Origin: Ascaris suum
Taxonomy: Eukaryota; Nematoda; Chromadorea; Rhabditida; Ascarididae
Reading direction: 5' to 3'
Assembly: GCA_013433145.1 (NCBI GenBank)
Contig: CM024175.1
Coordinates: 12,126,941 to 12,190,940 of the forward strand
DNA: 64,000 nt
The position numbers and the translations under genes were made by a program. The notes below the pieces were generated by a model. The model searched no databases, was not told where the DNA came from, and worked only from the letters and a program-made list of their open reading frames with translations. Below are positions 54,201 to 64,000 of this stretch, in pieces (position 1 is the stretch's first letter; each line of letters starts with the position of its first letter).

Positions 54201-57200
54201 TACAACGACATCGTGAAATTACTGAAGCCTTCGGTTTAGAAAATGATGTTGAATCGTCACCATTGGTGAATCACGCTTATTATTTAATCCAGATAAGTGA
54301 GCAGGCGGTGCAAAAATAAGTAAATAAATAAATAAACAAGCTCATTACGGCCGATGAATTCGAGAAGGAAATCTTGTTCCTAAAACCAGTTGTGGAAAAA
54401 GGTGAGAAGACTTTCTGAAACCCATTCGACTATGAAATTAATAAAAGAAGAACAAATACGTCTGCCATAATAACTTCAAACATTAGCACCTTTTCAAAAG
54501 AAAGCAGCAGGGAGAGGAAGCAAAGCTTCAGTTAAGCAGAGATCAAGCTAAGGTTGATTACCTTCTATAAGTCAACTGCAACATAACGAAAAGATGCAAT
54601 GGACAAGAGGGAGGAAGACGAGGGCGAGGGAATGACAAGTAAAATACTGCAAATGACAACGGTGTACTATGACAAAGATGGCACTCAACAGGTAGAAACA
54701 CAACATTCAAACCCATTAGCAAATGAAATAAACCTCTCGACGCCCATTTCCTTAGCGATTCGTGCGATGCGTCTCGCGCCATTGACATGCGTTTCGGCAA
54801 ATGAGTATTTCTTTGTAGCGTGTTTCGTGCCAATCATATTCACCACGACGTTGCTGTATTTGACCACACGTCGGATCGACTGCTCATCCTTTAGCTCGAA
54901 TGGGAAGAACAGGATCTGCCCCACTTCACCAACAACCTTTAATCTTCTTTTGACGCTCCAATTGCAAAAAGGTTTTATGTTTTTCGTTTGCTAAATGCTA
55001 GTTTTTATCTTGTAAGTTTCTAGCTAACCTAAACGATTTTTGCAATTGCCAAAAATAAACAGCAAGCAAATATTGTGCACCGCAATTCTCCTTCCAGTAT
55101 GCAAAAAAACATCTTCATATAATCCAAAATTTTAGGACAGCATTCCTCGAATGGAACTTATATGAAAAGTAAAGGAAACACGAGACAGCAAAACAGAGAG
55201 TGACTTCGAAGTGGACTGTCTGTGCTAACATTGTGGAAAATTTGGAGATTTTTGAGAAAACAACCTCAAAAAACATTTCTTGAAAGAAAACAAGCCCTTT
55301 GGAAGGAATAAATAGAACTCCAGGTGTCCGACTGAAACTTCTAACAGCACAGAGAGGTTAATGTTTCCCATATTGTCCACTTTCCAAGCGACTGCCATCT
55401 AATTAAAGTTGTGAATTTCGAATTGCAAAAATCCGTTAGATGCTCAGTCAAATCAAAAGAAAAACTGAGAGCTGCTAGGTGGAGCCAACCTTGTGTTCTC
55501 TAACCCAGTAGGGATCCTGTCGATATGGAATTATAAGCTGAGAGCCTTGCTTCGCCAATCGGTTCACAACAGACAAACCCAAAAAACCGGTTGCTCCAAA
55601 AACGGTAACGACGTTTCCCGAAAAGCTGCATCGACCACCAGTGCCCTAAAAAAGACTATTTGCGGAATACATAAAGGCACAAAAACGATCAGAAATCGTC
55701 ACAAACTACTGCCCTTTGTGGAGGATATGCACACTTCTCCAAGCGTTGTTGAATACTGCATCATATATGAACACAACGCGAATAAAACGCGAAAATTTCG
55801 CATCCAGACTCCCGCGAAGAAAGTGGATGAACTTAAAACCTCGTTGCCTGAAGCTGGGGCTTTTTACTTGGATCCGGTAAAGAACGTTCGAAGATCTGAT
55901 GTATTTATTTGAAAAACTACGTGGAACAAACATTCATGGAGAGCACTATTTAAATCTGTCACATGACGCGTCATCCTGAAAAAGGAATATATGAAAAGCT
56001 TCGACTTGGAAACTTTAAAAATGAGCTAAAATGATGCACTTATCCTCGAAGCTTTTTGGCTCGTACGTCAATTTTGGCTAAATGCACCGCTAAGTCAATA
56101 CTCCATAATTCCTGCAGGTTACATATGAGTGAATATATTTACCACAACTCCTATTCTATATAACTGATAAAGAAAAGCAGCAACCAAAGAGAAGCGTTTT
56201 CCATTTAGAACGCTTGCGCTTGTATTAGTATTCGCATCGCCATAACCCCCAAAAGAAATTGCACCTATTTTTCTTATTACTCTAAGTAAGTCATTTCTCG
56301 CTTACAGTAGATTTTGCATCCAAAAGAATTCTTAATACTTAGTTAAACGTTAGAAACATCACGCGATTAAAAGTCAATAAGATCTAAAGCTGCCATCTAT
56401 GACCATACACGAGCACTCTTCCCATCCAAATGGAATGCCCACTCTTCACAATAGCCCGTTTTGATAGAAGGCAATTATAAAAACGTAAAACTGTTATTCT
56501 GAACAGAATATTTTAGTGCACCGTTTCATCCACCCGACTGTCACTGAAAAATCTCCGTCCAATCAGAGTAAACTGGAGTCTCTGGCTTTCTCCCCATGGT
56601 GAAGTTCCTACTGCGGTTCATTCTGCAATAGGCTTTTAATCCCCTTTTTAATGCCTACTTTCTATTTCGTCGCGCTCTTTGCCTCTGCCCTCCAGATTCC
56701 TTCGTATATACTGTTTTTAAGGGCGCTGCTTTTCATACTTAAAAATGAAAGTATTTCAGACGTTTAGTTGACCGCAATATAAGTACTTTACAATTTCCTC
56801 AGAACAGAAAAATAAAACGTTTCTACGGGCAATAAAACTATTAGTCAATAAAAAAGGCACGTCGCAAAACAAATTCGGATCGGTTGATGGAATCCCTTGA
56901 AGGTCAGACCAGCCATAAAGCTGCTGCTTCTATATGCCTGAGGTGCTTGCCATCCTCGGAAGTCGCGAGCACTGTACCTGAGAAGAGATCTATAGCGTTC
57001 GAGCTGGCTAACGAAGTTGCTTACAATGCTTTCTTCTAATCCCCTGTTCAGGGCAACGTTGCACAAATCTCTTGCATTCAGCAAAAAAATTATCAGCGAC
57101 GTGCCCCAGAAAAGTTTGCTGATACCATTTCGGTTCTTGCTGCACAAAAATGACCTTTCGGGCAATCTCACAAAGAATTTTAAGCTGTCAACAGGGATCT

Positions 57201-58560
57201 GAAAACCTTCTGATCAATACGATCCCGTTTTTTTTCTATGACCTCCAAGTAAGTCGTGCAAAATTCAGTGGACGGTCGTGACGACGGCACTTAGATGCAT
57301 CCCATGTGCATTGCCATGTATTCTACGTTAATTTCTACGACCAATGTTTCTTGAGGATAGATGGCTCTGTTACCTGCTGATAGTGCGATTCGTAATTGTG
57401 GCTTAAGAATCGATCGCAATGCACACTCCAAACTACAGTGATCTGAAGTTGCTAAGCAGGATCTTTACCGTTGCAAACTGCATTCTGTAGGTCTAGTGAA
57501 ATAGGTGTCTCGAGCACCACCGTAAGACATATCTAATGTATCGTCGACCTAATTTCGAATAGAGCGCACAGGTGTGGTCTACCAATTTGCTGAAGATACG
57601 AAGACTATTGAAGATGTTCCAAGGATACTTCACCCGCTTGACATTTCATAAATGGTTTCTAAGACTCTTCTCACCTTAATATTAAACTAAATTAAAAAAT
57701 TTTGATGTCCAAACTTTACAGCACGACAGAGTAAAACTAGATCATAATCTGGGCTATGGAATTGTGAAGCGCTTTTCGGACATAACCTTCGAAAATATTT
57801 TTTCGTTCGTTGATGAAGATGAGCGGAGAACACTCAAATATGAATTAGAGCACAGAATGTTCGCATATTTGGCAGCTGCCCTTATTCACCTGATTTCAAC
57901 TCTCATTCAGCTCAGAACGTCACGTACGTCTCCTTCCCCACGTTCACATGAAAATCCGTGGCCAGCTTCCTCGTTGTACGGTCACGAAAGCAATTCCTTA
58001 TCTGAGTTCTTACAAAGCGTACGACATGTATCCTGTCAGAAGTTTCGTATACTGCTTTCAGACCGAGTATTACCTTCCTCCCTTTTTGCGTGAACATAAA
58101 CATACGTAAATAAGTGCTTTCACAAACGCACTTTTCTTGTTTATGCCCATGTGCATATTTTCGTTGCACAGTACGCTTCCCCTTATTTACGTAGATCACA
58201 GTTCACTCAGAGGAAGCACTGAGAGCTCTGGAGAGAATAGGTAGGCCGATATCCATATATGGCTGCGATAGGTGAAGCAGTTATTGCACAAGTAGCAAAT
58301 AATCGCGTTGAGACATCAGCTTAATGGTCTAAACGAACCGAGCAGATCACTAGATACTATTACACTATCACATCCGCAGCAAAGGTCTCATTAGTGAACA
58401 AAATACTGACGAAGCAAATAACCTTGCGAAACGAAGCGCCTTTACTGGAGATGATCGGCGTCGGCAAGCTAGCGTCTGCCTCACATGCCGTCGACGTGTG
58501 CAACGCCGCGGTCGTGCAGCGCAGCGAGACAGCCGCCAATCGAGAACTCGCTGCCAACAT
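48120..58560 (-). CDS. NDUFA9: NADH:ubiquinone oxidoreductase subunit NDUFA9 (complex I 39-kDa subunit), complete
   Basis: An atypical short-chain dehydrogenase-like protein of the mitochondrial complex I matrix arm that binds NAD(P)H structurally and stabilises the junction with the membrane arm. Eight exons join in phase: 58423-58560, 55490-55645, 54734-54936, 54019-54156, 51582-51708, 50367-50560, 49763-49948, 48120-48264; total 1287 bp, 428 residues plus TGA. Residues 1-25 are an arginine/alanine/serine-rich mitochondrial presequence. The dinucleotide loop [11 protein letters not shown] lies at about residues 59-69, followed by [51 protein letters not shown] and [12 protein letters not shown], all in family order. 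The C-terminal [13 protein letters not shown] and [12 protein letters not shown] are strongly conserved. Every junction is phase-consistent, so the gene looks intact. The intron between exons 2 and 3 uses an acceptor without a pyrimidine tract. Confidence 0.96.
49272..49293. repeat. Poly-A tract (22 A)
   Basis: Homopolymer within the last NDUFA9 intron; comparable runs occur at 2351-2370, 52419-52434 and 61774-61789. Confidence 0.95.
55490..55645 (-). CDS. NDUFA9: NDUFA9 exon 2: dinucleotide-binding loop
   Basis: TTTTTTAG acceptor and AAG|GTTGGC donor, 52 codons in phase 0. Encodes [23 protein letters not shown] and [17 protein letters not shown]. This is the Rossmann beta1-loop-alpha1 unit of the SDR fold. 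Confidence 0.96.
58423..58560 (-). CDS. NDUFA9: NDUFA9 exon 1: mitochondrial presequence
   Basis: 46 codons from ATG at 58560 to an AAG|GTTATT donor. The start [24 protein letters not shown] is rich in Ala, Ser, Arg and free of acidic residues, a typical import signal. A possible trans-splice acceptor (TCTGTAG) lies 10 nt before the ATG. The plus-strand open frame over these bases is only its antisense. Confidence 0.88.
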
Positions 58561-58570
58561 CACCCACCAC

Positions 58571-61500
58571 CTACAGAATGGTAACACACCTGATACGCTT
58601 GACAAATTGCACATATTTCGAACCACTTAAACGCCGCCAATCTGGTGCATTTGTGCGCAAAAAACAATAAAAACAGTGCATCATCTAGCCATACATCGCA
58701 ATGTAAGGTTGGAATCTTGACAATCGATTCTGCACATCCAGCACAGTGCTTACCCCGTTTGGTAGGCTAAGCAATGGGGAGTGAATTATCTGGCTGCGAC
58801 GTCAGGTTTACGCCAGCCAGCATCAAGGGTTGCAACTACGGGGAATTAGCCTAAATATAGGAAGCGTAAGCCCCGCACTCCGATCTTTAAGAAAACGTCG
58901 TCGGCATCCACGTCATCGTTCACAATCACCTGCCATCACATCGTAGCCGTATAATTTACGAACAAATCAATGCTGAATGACCATAAAAAAGAAGATGAGA
59001 TAAGCAATAAAAGAATAAACCACCTTCTAGAATTGCATGGCAAGACACGTCAGTGTGGAGGCAGAAGGGGTGAGGCAGAAAAATGGGCAATGCAGAGTAA
59101 AATAAAAGTTGATGAGATGAAATAAAACAAACTAAATTGATGAATTCTTAAGACTCAAAACAATCAACCAACGTCCATGACATCCTTTTGACAGAAAAAA
59201 GAAATACGGAAGTAGGAAGGAAGAGAAAGCCAAGCACAATTCAATAAAATACTAAGTTTACATCCAAATTCAACGGAGATTTTACCTGTCCTGGACCTCT
59301 TTTTCAAACCAACAAGACAACTGTCGTAATTATGTGTTACAAACATGATCCGAGAACACAGCACATCGGTCGCAATATCGGATAAGAAAATAAGCAAAAA
59401 AAAAAACGAGACACTAAAGTATGGCACATAATAGTGCTAGAAGTTTTCAACTAAATACTATCAGCTAATCACTCGTTAAAGGTTCGACAGTCGCTGCAGC
59501 CGGATTTTTTTCTATCGAAAGAGACAGAATCCGGCTTGAGAAGACAGCAATGGGGCCAATTACGGTTGCGTTCGGGTACACAAGCTGCAGATGGTGGAGT
59601 TTTGCAACGACGATGCAACACTACACCCAAGGCTCGTCACAACAATTTAAGAACACCCGCCCAGGTATAGCTCTCGCTTTACCTTGAATGCTCATTGTGC
59701 CGAGACTTTTCGCAGCTTGATGCAGTAGGTACCTATTCTTTGAAACCGCCAAGTCATCACCAAGTTTCAGTAAAATATCTTTTTTGACTTGATAACTTGA
59801 AAAAATTTCTTTGAAAAGTCGAGAAATTCTGCCCTTGGCCATCACGTTCGAATGAGGCGGGGAGGAGGGCGGGGAATGGCGGAGAGAAAGAGAGTGAAAA
59901 TAAACTGATGAAACCCGTCAAGATGCACTTCCTTTTGAGTTACCTGCCTTTCATCCCTCTCCCAGATAAACGGGCGGTCCTATCCTCACGCCTACTGTCA
60001 AGCATGAAGACAGAAATTTTCACTTTTCAAAATTGTATTTCGGGTTGCGTCTCGTACCGCCGGGGAACCACACTGAAACGTTTGAAACTATCCTGAGAAC
60101 TGTCATCATTTCCCTTCCCCTCCCCCCCCCCCCCCCCCCCACCGCTACCCAAGACAATGGTAACGACGAGAAAGTAAGCATGAAAACCTGCAATTTCCAA
60201 ATGTACCAATTTTGAACTCAGCAATTCCTCAAAAATATTCCCATCGTTTTTAGCAATGATTTGAGGAATTTGAAGAACACTCGCTTAAAGAGGTGGAGAA
60301 TTTTTGCCTACGGTATTTGCATTGTTTAATTAATTGCACCTTAACTTATTCATGAAAACCTAGTCCTTTAAAGCAGATAACAATTCACTGACCAACTGAA
60401 TAAATGGGGAAAAGCTAGCTACTCTTTTATGAAACGAGGATGTAAACCGACTGCAATCATGTGAAGCAATCTCCGATGCAAAGACGACCACTGCACGACT
60501 ACGTGTGAATTTAACGCAAACAGAGCAAGACCCACGCCACACACCTGCACCGCCTTTTACCCACTGACAAGATTCGACTGCGTTCGCTCATATCGATACG
60601 GTTAGTTCGGCTTTCTTCACTTCAGAAGTCAGATATTTTTTCATAAGCAGCCTCGCTTAATATGTTACCTGCTCGTTATTCCGCAAGTACGCAGGTGTCC
60701 ATTCATAATAAGAGAAAAGGCATCAAAAGGGAAGCGTATTAAGTTCGTGCTTGCGTCCAGCAATATGGACACTATTAAGCAATAGTGAGCGGCTACCTAA
60801 ATACGCGCATTGGAATGGATGTGGCTTAGGTGATGTTTCAACAAAGTTTCTATGAGGACAGGCTAAATCCCATCCTGATTGAGTGAAGCCGGCCGCCCAA
60901 TGGCGGATCCAACCACGACCGAGGACGGATTTAGCGCATGTGTACTTAAGGTGTCCCAAGGATAGAGGTGAAGTCGAGAATTTTCAAAAATGCTCAAGTT
61001 ATCATCGAACCGTACTATAGTGTATATAATAGAATTTTTTGTTTATACATGGACCGACTTTAGCAGTGCAACCAGAGGATTAGGACGTCGTACTGCTGAG
61101 ATTGTAGACGAGTCCGACACTGCTGACGAGGCCAAATTTTTAAAAATAGAATGAGCACTACCTTTATTATCTTCGTTGAGGAAAACCTGTGAGAAAGTTT
61201 GACAAGGTTTTGAGCATTTTTGAAATTCCCGATTTCAGGTTGACTACCCCATATATACAACTACTCTGGACCTAGCTCATATTCCGCTAATGCCTGCTGA
61301 TTCCGTGCGGATAACACGTACGACTGCCTCCTAAAGTAAATGATTCACGTGATCTATAGGGCTCTGCTGTTCACAGCGATTGAAACCACCCTCTATCTTC
61401 CTGACACTCCATGCTTATAGAAGCTTGATACCACTTAACACAAAATATTACTCTGACCTTACGCACCAGTGATACTAACTAGTGCAGCATTTCAAGTCGC

Positions 61501-64000
61501 CATTGAAGCACGCTTTGACCGCGCCACGTTTACTGTTTTCTCGAGCAACGGAGCGGTTTGGGTTCCACTCTTAACATCACTACGGAATTAGATGTTGGGG
61601 GTCGACATTGAATGGAGCCAAGTCTGTGCTGATGTGATTTCGGTCGAATGTGTGGTTCTGGGATGCGGCGCATCTGCTACCTACGATGTTGCGATGAAAT
61701 GAATGCTTGAACCCTGTTGCGTAATAGCGATCGCAATAAATTTGTTAAAAAAGCAGTCACAGCACATCAAAGCAAAAAAAAAAAAAAAACTAAACAGCGC
61801 AATTCGATGAGACAGACCGCACTGAAAGGACATACTTTATGCAAAAATAGACACATACGGAACAGTTGACCAACGATTAAGAAAAGGGATCCAAAGCTGG
61901 CAAAATCAATGAACGAAGCATTCGGCAAAAGTAGGAGTGCGGTCACCGCTTGCATCGTCGCTTTAACAAGCGTAGTTAATAAAGTCCGCAGAGAGTTTAG
62001 TCGGACATTGCATTGCATTGCATTTAGGCTTGGGTCCTAGTATCATGACCAAACTTGTTTCTTTGCAAAACCTGACTGCATAGATACTGTTCATACAGGT
62101 AATCACAAAACCCTTGGAAGCAATTTTGACAAGATCGCACCGAACAATGTAAGCATCGTGAACCATCATTCTGTGCGATTTGAAATGGATGAGCTCAACA
62201 GGCCATCTTCAACGGGTGCAGGTAAAAATGTTACCTCGAATTCACTAGAAATTTCTGCAGACTTATTTATGAGCGGGTAGGTTGCACAGTGCGCCAAAAA
62301 GGACTTTAATGAGGATGTGCACGCTGGTCAACATACGTAGGTTTGCAAGCCATATCATTCCAACATTCCACCTTCCACCTTCACAGCTGTATTTGGTGTG
62401 GTGAAACACAAATGTGGTAAACTTATACTCCAACATAAAAAGGCTGTGGTTCGCCAAGGTTTACAGACATCATTGAACAGCTGTTGGGAAGACTTAGGCC
62501 CTTCTGTTCAGCACGCTAATTTCAATTGTAGCGTCCAATTGCCACAGGTCAGCCAACTTATGAGGAGCATATAGACAATAACTTAGTAGCGTTCGCTGGC
62601 TCATGTAGCAAGTATGGAAATACAGGTATGGGACCGCACTTTCAGTCGAAATTACAGTGCGTGAGTGTGCAACAGAGCACATATTCACACTGCTCCACCT
62701 CTCCCCCCCCCCCCTCCCTCTCCTACTTCCCCTTTCTTAGTTGACCTTTGAATCTACTTCTCTAGGTCACGTTACATTTAGCTGAAGCCGCCTTTTAGAG
62801 GAGAACATGAAAATCACTTATTTTTAGTTGATGAATGCATTGTCACCTACGCCATAGTAATGAAAACAGAGTTGATCATTTTCAGAACAGATAAATACAA
62901 AGCGCAGTTCGCAATATGCACAAAACGTGGATCATAGACTGAATCGTGGTTGACAAAATAGCAGTGTTTCAACAAATTTTGTAGTAGTCGTTCACGAAAT
63001 CCCCACCTTCATTGTCACCATCAAACAAAACGGACCCTTCCCGATCGACCGTCTATGCCAATTCCTGAATGGCCTATCGCAATCATCTGCTTCACTGAAT
63101 GATGAAAATGCATAACTGCTATTCTTACATTTATTTCTACATTCATCCAAGGTGCTGGTAGAGAATCCAATTTCCCATGCCTATTGATTCAGTCCGGTGG
63201 GAATTTCAGCCACTCTCTAAGAGGACATCAACTGCGCCTGTACCTGTGCTCCTTTGCAAATCAGAAGACCTCAGGTTCTTTCACATATAAAGCTGATGCT
63301 CCTGAATGACCCTACTCTTAAATGCAGTCGGGAAAAAACCTGTTTTCGACGCTACCTCTCGTGCCCCACGTCTTAAACCTGTCTTCAATGCTGCAAGGTT
63401 TCATCCTACATGACATCACCAATGTTTGTTTTAAGCAGCCAACATCGTTTTCACACGTATTTCGACTCCTCTTTACCCATAAAGTCTGTAGTTCCCCATA
63501 AAGTCTGTAGACTATCTTTGCACTTCACTTCCATCAATTTGCATAGATGACAGGGAAACGGAGCGCGAAGAATGGCAAAACACCCTGAAGTCCTTTCAGT
63601 GCACTAGTGCATTGCGCACTAAAAGCACCTTCGCAATAGCTACGAATGTGCTTCACTCAGAAACGTTCGCGTCACTCACAGCCCTTCATACTGGCTAATT
63701 CGGCTTAGCCATCGAGCGTGAAACCATATATCGGCACTTTTGAAGATATTTTGCAGATGAATTATTAGCACGAAGACCACCTAACAACCTCTATCAAGTA
63801 CCAAATATGACGGATAGAACGTCTAAAGAGATGCAATAATCTTGTAGGCAGCCGCACAACTTAGCAACGCTTTATTCGGTACTAATAGAACGATTAGCAT
63901 CGCACAAGACGAGAATGCACTCAATCACAACTCATATACATGCACGACATGCTCTTGACAACCGCTTTCAAGTTTCATTTCAAGCAATAATTACAAGGGT
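58571..64000. other. Region upstream of NDUFA9 with no recognised gene
   Basis: About 5.4 kb. It should carry the NDUFA9 promoter. I see scattered short open frames without family motifs, a poly-C run at 60122-60140, an inverted repeat at 60969-61237, and a direct duplication CATAAAGTCTGTAG near 63478-63511. No exon could be identified. Confidence 0.5.
60969..61237. repeat. Inverted (foldback) repeat, about 29-bp arms
   Basis: The left arm TGAAGTCGAGAATTTTCAAA AATGCTCAA (60969-60997) is matched in inverse orientation by 61210-61237 with a few mismatches and a one-base indel. The arms enclose about 210 bp. The layout suggests a MITE or foldback element; no transposase is present. Confidence 0.55.

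Noticed and set aside
54599..54994. 131-codon plus-strand open frame
   Set aside because: Antisense of NDUFA9 exon 54734-54936.
55493..55912. 139-codon plus-strand open frame with a weak resemblance to a ciliary protein
   Set aside because: Its first half is antisense of NDUFA9 exon 2 and the remainder has no start, splice or clear family support.
58394..58630. Plus-strand open frame that looks protein-like ([20 protein letters not shown])
   Set aside because: It is the antisense of NDUFA9 exon 1, whose minus-strand reading is a textbook mitochondrial presequence joining in phase to the next exon.
1..64000. tRNA, rRNA, CRISPR, bacterial operons, insertion sequences or phage
   Set aside because: Looked for tRNA B-box sequences, spaced direct repeats and bacterial-style gene packing; none seen. 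The window is ordinary animal nuclear DNA.

Overview
This is a eukaryotic window, almost certainly from a nematode. Introns are long, exons are short, and most 3' splice sites read TTTYAG. Low gene density, AT-rich introns, many di-nucleotide arrays and long poly-C or poly-G runs suggest a strongylid (hookworm/Haemonchus-like) genome rather than compact C. elegans. The species cannot be fixed from the sequence. I see no bacterial, organellar or viral genes, no tRNA, rRNA or CRISPR.

Four conserved protein genes can be rebuilt by joining exons. All lie on the minus strand, head to tail. In transcription order from the right: (1) NDUFA9, the 39-kDa subunit of mitochondrial complex I, 58560 to 48120, 8 exons, complete and in frame at 428 codons plus stop. 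(2) A cytosolic carboxypeptidase of the CCP1/AGTPBP1 family (C. elegans ccpp-1), about 46.8 to 18.9 kb, at least 16 exons: an armadillo-like N-terminal half, an acidic linker, then a carboxypeptidase domain. (3) A Rax-type paired-class homeobox gene (C. elegans ceh-8-like), 12997 to 7312, four exons. It stops at the classic homeodomain codon 46/47 intron, and its next exon is not in the window. (4) A TM9SF4-type nonaspanin, from about 2.9 kb running off the left edge; only the middle of the protein is here.

The functions are unrelated: respiration, tubulin deglutamylation, neural/retinal-type transcription factor, and endomembrane cargo sorting. They do not form an obvious pathway. The shared strand could reflect co-transcription, but spacing is loose (about 1.3 kb between the first two).

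The most interesting observations are losses. The carboxypeptidase locus lacks the exon(s) that should carry the HPGE zinc motif, and a neighbouring exon carries a 1-nt frameshift. The homeobox gene lacks the rest of recognition helix 3. The nonaspanin lacks its N-terminal half. Three adjacent genes missing conserved pieces point first to sequence dropped from the assembly, second to real decay. I found no convincing undescribed system.

The remainder is intron and intergenic DNA holding microsatellites, a decayed non-LTR retrotransposon 3' end, a foldback repeat, a few short tandem repeats and some unexplained open frames. All splice coordinates were derived by hand from consensus sites, reading phase and remembered family sequences; no alignment was run.
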